Translations under genes and position numbers: made by a program
Part shown: positions 1 through 27,106 of the stretch, one piece after another
Numbering within the stretch: the stretch's first letter is position 1
How the letters are laid out: each line of letters begins with the position of its first letter
The notes under the pieces: generated by a model
Told to the model about the DNA's origin: nothing
The model's database searches: none
What the model saw: only the letters and a program-made list of their open reading frames with translations
From: Strix aluco
Lineage: Eukaryota; Chordata; Aves; Strigiformes; Strigidae
Assembly (NCBI RefSeq): GCF_031877795.1
Contig: NC_133971.1
Location: forward strand, 86,700,446-86,764,445
Length of the DNA stretch: 64,000 bases
Direction: 5' to 3'

Positions 1-794
1 TGGCAGTGTACGAGAAGCAGAGCTCTGACAGACAGCATGCTGGAACTGGGGGAGCAAGTGCGTCGTGGTGGAAGACACTGTGCCCTGCTGCGTTCCCCAC
101 AAACAGGGGACAAGTGGCTTTCACCCGCCTGCTGTGATGTGAACCCATGCTGCTGCCTCCTGGGCTCCGGTTCACCAAAGCAAGGAGTCGTTCACAGTTT
201 ATTTGTTGGACGTGACCTGACAGAAACATCTGCAGCTGCATCCACGGGCTCCAGGGGAGAGAGAGAGGGTGGTTTGTTTCTCAGTAACTCAACATGCAAA
301 GAATACTTGGGTGGCAGACAGTGTGATGCTGATGTTGAAGATAACACTGGTAATTCAGGAAAATCTAACTCAAATCAAGGACCCCATGTTGAGCCCATGG
401 CTCAAGAAATAAATACTGATATACCTGAGAAGAGCTATTTTCCAGGTGCATCATGCTTTCTCAGTGTGGGACATACAGATTACGCAGTCCAGTCCCCCTC
501 TCAAGAAAGCAGCCTGCTGTTGCAGTCCACATCAGGACAGAGGAATGAGGACTTCAGTCATTCTGAAGACCCAGCCAAGTCATCGTTCAGCAATGAGGAA
601 ATGGGGTTGCTAAAAAACAAGTTAACACAGAGTATTTTTACGCAAGAGACTTTTCCTGCAGATTCAGGATTTGCAACCAAAGATAATAAGCCATTAGAAA
701 ATGCAAAGAGCCCCTCAGGCATGTCCAGCAGCAGCTCTCCAAGCGCTACATCAGAGATGGGCAAACGGCAGAGGGAAGCCCTGGAAAAGGCACA
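1..794 (+). CDS. KIF24: KIF24 antepenultimate coding exon (partial, 5' edge cut)
   Basis: Frame 1 is open from the first base to the donor CA|GTAAGT at 795. The exon leaves two bases of a split Gln codon. The product is Ser/Gln/Glu-rich, low in predicted structure, and ends EMGKRQREALEKAQ. The Met at position 37 is an internal codon, not a start, because the frame is open upstream of it. Without the splice the frame would stop at TAA 796-798. Confidence 0.82.
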
Positions 795-3700
795 GTAAGT
801 CTTGCTCATCACTGAAGCTTGTCGTGAAGCTTAGAAATTCTAGATGTGTGACACATTTGCCGTTATTTATGTATCATACGTACTTTAAAGACTGATGGGA
901 AATCAATCTATGAAATAATTATTTAATAAGATTAATGATAATTTATAGTCATTATCTCGTAAATATTTGATTGCTTGTTATTAGTGATATTTTAAAATCT
1001 CACAGGAAGCCAATTATTCTATTAGAGCTTCCTAGGATAATGCTAGAGGAATGAATATCACAATACAAACTGCAGATCTCAGTAACTAATTGGTTTCCTG
1101 TAAGTTGTAAAGTACCTAAAACCAATCAAAACCTCCCATCGAGAAGCAGGTGATAGCTGTTCCATCCCTATGGAAAGAAACTGAGCTAGAGCACCTGGGC
1201 AGTCACTGAAGATGCCACTGTCAGCTCCCAAGGACTGGACTGTGTTCACAGGTCTGAAAACACACTGTTGTTCAGAGAAACTTGCTCAGAGGAATGAACA
1301 GCAGCACTGCCTTCTTGCTCTGCCCATTTTTCGCCAAAATGACTTACAGCCTCCTGGTTGTAAGCCATTTCACGAATTAATTAGACAATTTTTTTGCTCC
1401 TAGATATCCTTATGGTAAAAAGGAGTATGTGCCCCTGTGCTGCCTATGCTAGTGAGAGACTGTGGTCACTCCTCTCTGAGAGATCTTCAGTTGTCAAGGT
1501 CATCTTTAACCCCAAACCAGTGCAGTTCACTGCACTTCAAGGACCACTGGTGTGCAATTTCTGAATGCCTGGGACACAGGACAGCAATGCTTCGTCTGGG
1601 GCATTCCTCCTTCTTTAAAGGTTTATTGAGGCCAACAGTAATTGTAGCTAGCGCAGCAGGCTGTGTAACCAGTGGTGTATTTTATGTTCATCAGACAGGC
1701 TGTAATTCGGGCCCATCGGCAGCAGCTGGATGAAATGGCATCCTTGTGCTTCAAGGAAGAGTGCTTGATAAACCAGATGTCTGCAATGGTAAGTGTTTTC
1801 AGATGATGATTTCAGTGCCTGTTGAACCTGCATAAATTAATCTTAGAGATTATTAACTCGAATTAGTGAGGTGACATTCCTCGTCAGTTCTTCCTCTCGT
1901 TCTCTGATGGCTCCCTGACTCCTAGGAGAGGCCGCTCGTTTTCAGTACCTGTTGTGTCTCTGCCAGTCTCCACATTGCCAGGTCCCTGCGGGAGAAGGGG
2001 ACTGATGGGCCAACTCTGAACTGCCTGTCTCTGATGATAAAACAGCTTTCTCCTACCTTGCATCGTGGGTGCCAGACTGTACTAAACAGGGCCTCTTTCC
2101 ACGTGACGTTCTTCTCCTTACAGGCTGGAGCAAGTAAGTCCATACCCCAGAAAACAGCACGCCCCTACGGCACGGCGCTGGGAGGCTGCACTGTGGACGT
2201 GCCCACCCCTGGCCCCACTCGCTCCAGCGCTCTAACCACGGTGACTTGCGCCCTCTCAGGCTCTTGACTTTTGGCACCCAAGTGTTTCTTGGCTCATCCT
2301 TGTCTCAGATGACCTTGACTCAGGCTGGACCTAAAGACTGGCACCTGCACGGCCCCACTGCTAGCTGGGCAATCCCAGTTCTCTGTTTCTCCTGCATCCA
2401 GATAGATGCATGTCACAGCTGTGTGAGCATTCTCATCGCTCACCCAGACCATTAACATTTCCCAGAGAGAACCTGCCTTCCCAGTTCCCTCATTATCAGT
2501 AAAGCCAAGCTCCATTACTGCATTACGTCATCAACATTTTAAACCCTATCAGTTCAGATCTGAAGTACAGCTACAGAGACTCTTGCCTCAGGGATTTCAG
2601 AACGGAGCCACCACATGGCCTATTTGCTGTCATTTCCAGCTGCATGGGATGAGTTATCAGACAACATACAGAAGTTCACAAAGAAACACAAGAGCCATAA
2701 ACCAAATTAGTTTTGTGTCAGAGAATGCAGTGATACAAAGCAATCTTTTTAATTTTTTTTTTAAATCTTTTGAGATTGGTCATTGGATACCAGCCCTCTA
2801 CCCTCCTCTCCCTCCCACCATTTATTTGCTCCTTGCACCAAGCAATCATTTTCTGGCTAGCAGAATTATGACAAGCTTGCCAGGCCTGCCAGCAGTGTGT
2901 GAGTAACTTACAACCTGTAGTGTTATTTCACAGCATGACCTTTCTTTGGGCAATGAACTCTGATTGGACTTCCTATATCAGTTTCTCTCCTTCCACCTTC
3001 AGATGGTTGCAGCTTCTCCAGCCATGAAACTCTGGCTGCAGGAGAGACTCCTGCCAAAACGGACCATGTACTGAACCAAGCAGTATTTAAAGTGCTTAAG
3101 AAAAATCTGCCACGGCAGCTGGTCTGGTCTTCATTACAGTCCTGATGTCCCTGCAAGACAAAGATACAGTGCAGGAGATAGCTGGAGTCCTGCCAAATGA
3201 GCTGTTGAATGATGGATTTCCCTGTGGTGGCAGTTGAAGTCCCTGGCCCTGAGGATGCTGACTCCTCCCAGCTGCTTAGACACTGAGCTTGAACAGAGGC
3301 ACCAAACTCTGCTCTCAGCTGGAAAGCAGAGCGAGTCTGAGTGCTGCCTTATTAATACAAGCCCTACTTTAAAATAACCGCCTCCATTTCAGTTTTGATC
3401 ACAGTTTCATATCACTTTTTATCCGTGTGGCAGGTTTCTGTGGAAGGTAGAGTGCCCCTTGGCCAAGGTTATAGACACTGCTGGTATTTCTCATGTCAGA
3501 TCTAGCAGACCTGTAGCCATGCAGGAGTGGGACTGGCCCTGTGACCTGATGTGAAATAATCCCTTCGGTCTCCCAGGAATGGGCTATTATGTCTGATCAG
3601 TGAGTGGCCCAGCTCACTGTTTATTTTCATGATTGCTAGTTCCTACATGAGAGGTTGTCAGGAGCAGAGCTCAGTACATTGTAAAACTGCACGTCAGATA

Positions 3701-4169
3701 ACCAGTCCCTATACTAAACTGTTGAAAAGCTAACTGGTCTACAAGGGTGATAACAGGTGCTTTATACATTTTTATTTTTAAACCATTGTATTAGCTGTAA
3801 TTTCACCAACAGCTAAAACTACCAGAGTAAGTAAGCCTCAGCATTTAGAGGCATTGACCTTTGTCTGTGAGGGTCAGGACTTTAATAAGGAAATACTGAT
3901 TTAATCTACTACACTGCAGAATGGAAAACATGCTTCTATGTATGGCTGCAGCACATAGAATAGGCTGATTTTCTCCAACCCTGCTGTTACTGTTGTTCCC
4001 AAAACTTTCCTTTTGGCTTCCTCTCCAGGATTTTCAGAATTTTGTGACCAAGCTGGATGAAGTCTTGGTACTGAAGTCGAAGTGTATCCAAACGATGCGA
4101 GCCCAGCTCCAGCTCTATTTAGCCTCTCCTGGCACTGACACATCCCTGCAAACTCCTCTGCCAGTTTAG
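1..4169 (+). CDS. KIF24: KIF24 (kinesin family member 24), 3' part of coding region, three exons
   Basis: Coding exons 1..794 (open at the left edge), 1695..1788 and 4029..4169 join into a 342-residue C-terminal stretch. The tail after residue 258 reads EALEKAQ, QAVIRAHRQQLDEM, CFKEE, FVTKLDEVLVLKSKCIQ and RAQLQLYL, which matches the C-terminal helical region I recall for vertebrate KIF24. The motor domain is upstream of the window. KIF24 is a kinesin-13-type microtubule depolymerase at centrioles. It works with CP110/CEP97 to hold back cilium assembly. The first exon is the distal part of a long, poorly conserved, Ser-rich exon. Identity rests on the last about 80 residues; the first 250 are assigned by an unbroken frame. 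The next gene, UBAP1, is convergent, as in human 9p13.3. Confidence 0.86.
795..1694 (+). other. KIF24: KIF24 intron
   Basis: A 900-bp intron with donor GTAAGT and acceptor CATCAG. I see no repeat family or other gene in it. Confidence 0.75.
1695..1788 (+). CDS. KIF24: KIF24 penultimate coding exon
   Basis: The acceptor is ..TTCATCAG|ACAG and the donor is ATG|GTAAGT. The 94 bases supply one base to finish a Gln codon plus 31 codons. They read QAVIRAHRQQLDEMASL then CFKEECLINQMSAM, the conserved coiled-coil-like segment. Choosing the nearby AG at 1697-1698 would break the frame, so 1695 is preferred. Confidence 0.85.
1789..4028 (+). other. KIF24: KIF24 last intron
   Basis: A 2,240-bp intron with donor GTAAGT and acceptor CTCCAG. 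Short open frames on both strands lack recognisable content. I see no mobile element. Confidence 0.72.
4029..4169 (+). CDS. KIF24: KIF24 terminal coding exon
   Basis: The acceptor is CTCTCCAG|GAT. The exon gives 46 residues and a TAG at 4167-4169. It contains KLDEVLVLKSKCIQ and AQLQLYL, the best-conserved C-terminal segment of KIF24. No clear AATAAA follows within 1 kb. Candidates are ATTAAA at 5834-5839 and AATAAA at 6721-6726 or 7074-7079, so the end of the 3' UTR is not assigned. Confidence 0.87.
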   Translation, partial: DFQNFVTKLDEVLVLKSKCIQTMRAQLQLYLASPGTDTSLQTPLPV

Positions 4170-7100
4170 ACCTTCTTTGCCTGCACATGCCCAGGAACAG
4201 CTACAGCTGGTGTTTCGCCACACTTGGTGCTGAAGAGTGTGGATCACTAGGGGATAACTTTTGGTTTGATGTTTGTGATTAGTGTGTATTTTAGGTAAGG
4301 ATGGAGAGAATTCTGAGTAAATTAGAGATGACTACTTGGCACCACAAGCTTTTGTATTTCCTTAATACCAGTAAGCCATGTTTTTAAGAATAACAATTCA
4401 GCAGCCTTTAAATATCTCACCAAGCAGCAGGAAGTCCTGTCTACAGTATTCATACCAGCTTCTCACATGTCAAAGGCACTTCTGTGTTGCCAAGAAAATG
4501 AGGGGAAAAGAAAAAACCTGTAGCCAGGCACAGGTCTGAACAGAAATGCTCAAATGCTATCCAGAAAAGTGTTTGCAAACAGAAGCCAGGAAAGAGAGGG
4601 GAGCTGCTGTTAAGCACACGAACGTAACTAGACCATAAGTAAACAGAAGTCAAGGCAGGGCAAGTGCGGTCTCTTTCAGAAAGCAGCAGGCCGTTGTCAA
4701 ATTTGTTCTCTGCTTGAGACAAAGGCTCCAGAGGTCCTTGAAAGAGGTGGCTTAAGTCATGGGTAACGGGTGGTTTAGTAGGGACTTTGTACCAAAGGTT
4801 CATCTAGCATGTTAGTAAGGATGTGGGTTTCGTACTGCTGCCAACAGCTTACCTGCTACAAACCTGAGATCTCTGCACCGTGGCACAACTGTACAGTGCT
4901 CGTCATCCGGGTGGACAGAACTGATTTTTCACAGCAAAAGAGGGTCTGGCTAGAGGCAGTGGGATTTCAGAAACTCCTAACAGTGCTGTTATGTGAAGCT
5001 GGTATTGAATCAAGAACTACAGAATCCTCATCTGGAGCCCTGCAAAAGCTCTGGTACTTCATGCATCACACCGGAACCACAAACCAAGTCCACTTGCTGA
5101 AGCCACAAGTGACCTTGAAAGATGCTCAGCTGACAACGTGCTGTGTGAGCGCTCCTGCTCCAAAATTAGGCCTGTCGCAGCACCTTCAGCCATCCCAGTG
5201 TCCCCTCGGTAACGCCTGCAGCAGCTCAATCAAAGCCTGCTCAGTCGCCAGAAATGCCAAGGGTAAGGGGACACTGCTGTCCGACCAGCTGTGAACGTTA
5301 CTGCCTGCTTCTTCAGCTACTCCGAGGAGCCCAGGTCAGGCTGAGCCACAGTACAGCAGTGGCAGTGACACTCAGTTATCTGGGCTGTGTATCTGGGGCA
5401 AACACTCCCAGGAATGTCACACAGCGTAGCCCTGGGGAGCAGAAGGGCAAGGGGAGGACTCGTAACAGAAGGAAGTCCCACATCAGTGCCCTGACTGTTG
5501 GGGCTGGTTTTTAGCACTGGGGTCTCTGTCTTGCCCTGGAGACTGGACTACTCTGTGGAGCAGAGAGCAGAGCCCCTCCAGGGTCTGAGTTTATGGCTCT
5601 CCAGACGGTTCCTGTGTCCAGGTTACAGGCCAGCAGCACGTCACACCTGAACCCAGGTCTCCCAGCCCCGTTTTTAGAAGCCTTCCTTGCCTGGAGAAAT
5701 GAGGTTGCAGGAGCCAGACTCCGTGTCAGGGGCACTGTGGTATTTGTGCACAGCATGCGTGACAGGCAGCAGAGAGCTATAAAGCAGTGGGACTCCCAGG
5801 CACCTTCTTAAAGCCATGGAGGGAAGAACAGGCATTAAACCAAGCTCCCCTTTAAAAACAGCAACTCTTAGAAAGGCTCCCTCCACCTCCTGGGGCCAGG
5901 GAAAGCTTTCCTGTGCATAAGGTGAGGAGAAGATGTGGCGGTTGGGTAGTCCATGTGCCTTCTGAAAGCATAAATGGATGTGAGCACTTACAGCTGTTTC
6001 CCCAGCACTTTCTCTGCAAGCGTACAGAAAACAGGGCTCTGGGGGAGCTGCTGAGGGGTTTGAAACTTTGCCTGGAGCAAAGGAAAAAGTGGGGCTGTTA
6101 GGATGGGTGCACAGGGCACAGGAAAATGAGATGCTCAGCCAGTAGTAACGCAGTCCTCCACGTACTCTGACGTTTGGGAGATGAGTACTGGTGGGTTGTA
6201 CTTTGAGGTTTTTTAAAGGAGCAGCTCAGCAAACTACATTCACAGGCATTTTCAGTCTCTTACACAAGCTGGCCATTTCTAAAGCAACACACAAGGAAGA
6301 ACCATTTGCACGACCAACAGTGCCATGTCCTCACCTCAGTATTTTCAGAGTAGTTGTAACAAGACAGAGAAGTGACCAGAAATTTCCACGAGCAGGAGAG
6401 GGGAGTTAAGTCAGCTAGCAAACTCGAGCCACCCGTGATTCCTGTCTGGTCTACTGTGAAAAAGGCAAGTCTGGCAGATCAGAGCCCCAGTGCAAGTTCC
6501 CAGAGCAGGAACTATTCCCTCCCTGGAGGAATGGCCAGGAACACTGAGAAACAACACATAAACAAAACAACAACAAAAAAGCAGTTTTCCAAGGTCTGAT
6601 CTTTTTTAAAGTGGAGCAATCCAGCCAATCCACAAGACTAGACCTTATGAAACGTAAGATTTTTTTTATCCGTCTGTTCTCAGAATTTTATTTTCCCTGC
6701 TAAATATATGACTTGTCTAAAATAAAAAAAAAAAAATAAATACAGCAGTCCTGGCTGGGAAAATCCACCCATCCTTAGCAATAACAGGACTACAGACACG
6801 CTTGAAGTGCTGCAGTCCCAGGAGATACCACAGCTGGGCTCCTAGTACACAACGGGAACTACCAAAGCTGCTGTCAAAAATGGTAATGGTTTTCTCTCCA
6901 CTCTTACTACCTAGATGCTGCTTTAATTCTTGTGTGAAAGTGTGCTAAATAAGCTGTTTGATACTGCACTGACACCTGCTATGAATGGTTTTCATTTCAG
7001 CTTGAGGAACGTATGAAAGTGTTTGTCATTACAGCAGTCTAAGAGATTAAGAGAGCTTGGCCGTGTACAATCAAATAAATACAGAACTAAAATGGGTTCA

Positions 7101-7289
7101 CTTTTGCCCTCGGGTGTGACAAAGACTATTAATGCTCATAGCAGATACTTGATATTTTATTTGCATAATTGACATTATTTAAAATAAAATTCAATTTACT
7201 ACATAACTCTGGTAAAATTTATTTTAAAGTGATCAAAACTCCTGTTTGATTGCAAAAGATTAACTGGGGCTGGGAGTCAGTACAAGATC

Positions 7290-7700
7290 CCCTTGCACCT
7301 GGCGGCCGAGCCTGCAGCGGCAGCACAACCCTCGCACCAGGTTTTGCTGCAGTGGTGGCAGAAGCCCGCGGTCTCCCCAGCACAGGGAGCTGCCCAGCCA
7401 CACGCCGTGCAGAGAATCCACTGAGGCAGGCTGCGGGGTCGGTGACCCGTGCCGCCCACGGGTGCTCCGGCAGAGCCAGGCCGCTGCTGGGGCCGCGAGG
7501 CTGGCTGAAGGCACCACGGGGGCAGCTGCGGCTCCCGCTGCCTGACAGAAAACGTCACCCTCAAAACCAGGCAGCGAGCACAGCAGCACCTCTCATCCCA
7601 CCAGGTCTCCAGCCACGTTGCAGGCAGGGTGGGAGCCCTCGGCTGCCGTGCAGGTGAGCGATGGCCCATCACTGTCAGAGTCCTCACCAGGCCGCTGCTG
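7290..7700. other. Orphan GC-rich, CpG-dense islet, possible unannotated transcript
   Basis: About 400 bp of GC-rich sequence with many CpGs (GGCGGCCGAG, CCCGCGG, CCGCGAGG and others) stands inside AT-rich flanks. Both strands carry open frames here, as expected for GC-rich DNA. A good donor consensus on the plus strand, GTGCAG|GTGAGC, lies at about 7653. No encoded protein is recognised. It could be a lncRNA promoter or exon, or GC-rich intergenic DNA. Confidence 0.35.
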
Positions 7701-8442
7701 CCCAGGAACCACCAGAAGGGTCCCTGGCTCTCAAGCACCAGCTTGGCTCTGCCTCTACACGTCCCCTCACAAGCCTTCCCACCAGGGCCCCCAGACCTGG
7801 GTAGCTGGCAGCAGCTGGCGCAGGAAGGCAGGACAACCTCTGACAAAGTTAAGGCAGTGCCCAGTGCCAGGTACACACATCGTTCTGCCCTGAGAAGAGG
7901 AGGAAGAGCCCCGACGTCTCCAGTCATCTTCTCACCAGCCAGCAGCAGGGCAGAGCCCAGCCATGCACCAGCCGTCAGCAGGACCTCCCCAGGCCCAGGC
8001 TGAGCTTTGTTTGTGACTTAACAGGAGAGAACAACAGCACCAGAGTCATATGCAACGCACAGCCTCCAGAACGACATTCAAGCTTTGTCACGTTGTGTCA
8101 CTTGTTACACATTTCCCCAGAAGTGCCCCTGCCCTGAGCCACCAGGTTAATCCCCGCAGTCCCTGGTCTTTCCCTCTGTGAGAAGCTGCCCCAGAAACAT
8201 GCTTCCAGCCTTCAGTCACCCAGTGATGTACAGCCAGAAAACTCCCTGCCGAAGCAAGAGCAACATCACCAGGGAAGACAGAGGGATACGCCTCTTGGGA
8301 AGGAGGAGACCAGCTTCACAGGGATCACTTCCCATCTTCACTCCTCTGCTCCATAAGCAGAGTAGCAGTGGGGTTAAGAGCCAGCCCCCACCAAGGGACA
8401 GGGAGAAAACTTAACACACATTTACACAACCAAAGAGATTGT

Positions 8443-8448
8443 TTTATT
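8443..8448 (-). terminator. UBAP1: Candidate distal UBAP1 polyadenylation signal
   Basis: A second exact AATAAA on the minus strand, within CTCAATAAAACAATC. It would extend the 3' UTR to about 2 kb. Alternative polyadenylation is an inference. Confidence 0.4.
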
Positions 8449-9366
8449 GAGAAGTTTGGTCTAAATAGTTACTTTGTCACTGGCAAGGCTTCTTGCCCCC
8501 TCAGGACTGCCTAGTACCAGACACGGACTTGTTTAGATATTAATTCTGAGAAAATCAAAGCAAGCAGCACAACTGAACGCTCCCAGCAGTGACAGTAAAG
8601 CAGTTTGAGTTTTGTTTTCCAGCTTTTCTGACTTATCAGGAGCATCATTTCCTTGTTTCAAACTATCACATTTTTCACCTGGAAAGGAAAGCTGGGCAAC
8701 TGCTTCACCTGCACCCACAGAGGCAGCAGCTGCTGAATGTCCTTAGACAAGTTTTAATTTCAGCCCCACCACTGGTGAAGCTCAATGCTACAGGATAGGA
8801 TGCAAAGCAATCTGCCCTGGTCCTGTTCATCACCCATCTCCACATCTCCTAGATATGTGCTAGCTACATCTCTCCTCAGCATCATTTTAAGTAAAGGTAT
8901 GTAAATTAACATAGTTGAGCACCTCACAGAAAATTCCAGGAGTTAACACTGGACCCAAATGTTTGGTCATGTAAAGTTAACAACATGATAGGAAACAAAT
9001 GCCATCTTCCTTCTGGGTCCTGATGAGTTAAAACCTCCTACTGAAAAACCTGAACGGAGGCAACAAAGCCAAGCCGTTTTCCCCTCCCCAAGACCAGTGC
9101 TCCCAGCTCCATGCTCTAACATGAGTTTGGATCCCCAGGCTTGAATTTTGCAACAAAACAAAAATAAGCCACAGAAAAAAGCAGCATATTTCACCACTGC
9201 AGCCACCTGCCTGGACACCTGGTTGTTCTGCCCAACACTCAGTGTTCACGCATGCCTACAGGAGCGGGCAGCACCTGGGCAGGCAGGATCCAGCAAGTTC
9301 TTCATCTGCTGAAGCCAAAGAGCATGAGAGATGGGAACCATAACACTGGGAGTTATATTTGAGGGT

Positions 9367-9372
9367 TTTATT
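9367..9372 (-). terminator. UBAP1: Candidate proximal UBAP1 polyadenylation signal
   Basis: An exact AATAAA on the minus strand (plus strand TTTATT). A GT-rich stretch (GTGTTATGG) follows about 20-30 nt downstream on the minus strand, as expected for a cleavage site. Confidence 0.5.
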
Positions 9373-10443
9373 AGTTGTTCTTCTGCAGAATCAAAATATT
9401 TAGCAAATTAAAGATTCCTCAAGACTGCTGATATTTCATGTATTTAGAACTTGAACAATGTACAATGTAATACTTTGAACTATCAAAACCAACTCAAAAC
9501 CTGATTTCTAGTACTAGATGTTACTGTGTAATTCTATAGCAGTGTGAGAAATGGACCTAATGCAGTGAGTGTATTTGTTTTAAAGAAAGTGCTTGAAAGA
9601 AGCCTCCTGCATCGCACTATTATTTAAAATAAAGATAACTGATTTCCTAGCAGGGCATTGTCTTAAATATCCTACAAGCCTGGGGGATTAAGAATACTGA
9701 GCCCCAGCTCTCTGCCTTCAGGTTCAAGAACCAACACGAGTTGCAGGTCCAGGTAGAGTTCACAGCTTACCTGTTTCAAGAGAACTTACACACCACTCAG
9801 CACTGGACACTCATGTCCGGCAGAAGTGTTGGATGCATGGGTTAAAAAAAAACCCAAACAAACAAAAACAAAACCAAAAAAACCCACACGAGGAACAGCT
9901 TCTTTCTTTATGCATAGCGACAGTTTCTGAACCAGTGTTTTACTAAGTTACAGACTAACTTTCAACCAAAAAATAAAACTCCATTGCACTAAAGGTCAAA
10001 TTTAACCAGTTAATCTGGACCGTGACACAGTCAAGTAATTCAGTACAAGCAGACACCATGAAAGCAGCTTCAAAGAACCAAAGCATCCTAGTTTTAGAAC
10101 CAACTTAGTATTCTTCTGTCCAACTCCAGTGCAACAGTGAGGGGGGGAACCACTCCCATCTCTACCTATGTACAATTCCAGTAGATGCTGGGCAGCCTAA
10201 ACTCTCCGTGGCCAGGCTGGAAAAAGGAAACTTAGGAAAGGACACTTTAAAATTTAATTTAAGAAAGTTGGCTCTCAGTGGAAAGAGAAATGCTGGAGTG
10301 ATGCACGCGGGTGGGCTTGCTCAGTCACTGTCCCATGTATGTGAAAAGCTGGACTCCTTCCTGCCAGGAGCAAGTCACACTGGGTGTGAAGGTGGCAGGG
10401 CTGGTCCGGCTCTGTTGCACACTGAGAGTCCAGGAATGTGTTT
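9367..10443 (-). other. UBAP1: UBAP1 3' UTR to proximal poly(A) signal
   Basis: About 1.1 kb from the stop codon to a minus-strand AATAAA at 9372-9367. This is a plausible length for UBAP1. The segment contains an A/C-rich low-complexity run (plus strand) at about 9845-9890. No open frame of note. Confidence 0.6.
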
Positions 10444-27099
<16,656 letters not shown>

Positions 27100-27106
27100 T
27101 TAGAAT

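Larger units (their letters stand above)
4170..9366. other. Convergent KIF24/UBAP1 intergenic and 3' UTR interval
   Basis: The stop codons of KIF24 (+, 4169) and UBAP1 (-, 10444) face each other across 6.3 kb. The left part probably includes the KIF24 3' UTR of unknown length. The right part up to about 9.35 kb, or 8.44 kb if the distal signal is used, is UBAP1 3' UTR. AT-rich DNA at 6.6-7.25 kb is followed by an abrupt GC-rich islet from about 7.29 kb. Apart from that islet I see no recognisable gene or repeat. Confidence 0.6.

Noticed and set aside
37-39. Met codon as a KIF24-region start
   Set aside because: The frame is open to the window edge and there is no promoter or leader. It is an internal Met in a long exon.
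4809-5294. 161-codon plus-strand frame after KIF24
   Set aside because: No recognisable motif. The location fits the KIF24 3' UTR or intergenic DNA. Not enough support for a gene.
7277-7927. 216-codon minus-strand frame with Cys pairs resembling a zinc finger
   Set aside because: It overlaps long frames in two other readings of the same GC-rich islet, shows no recognisable family, and TGC/GCA-rich DNA readily gives Cys/Ala-rich translations.
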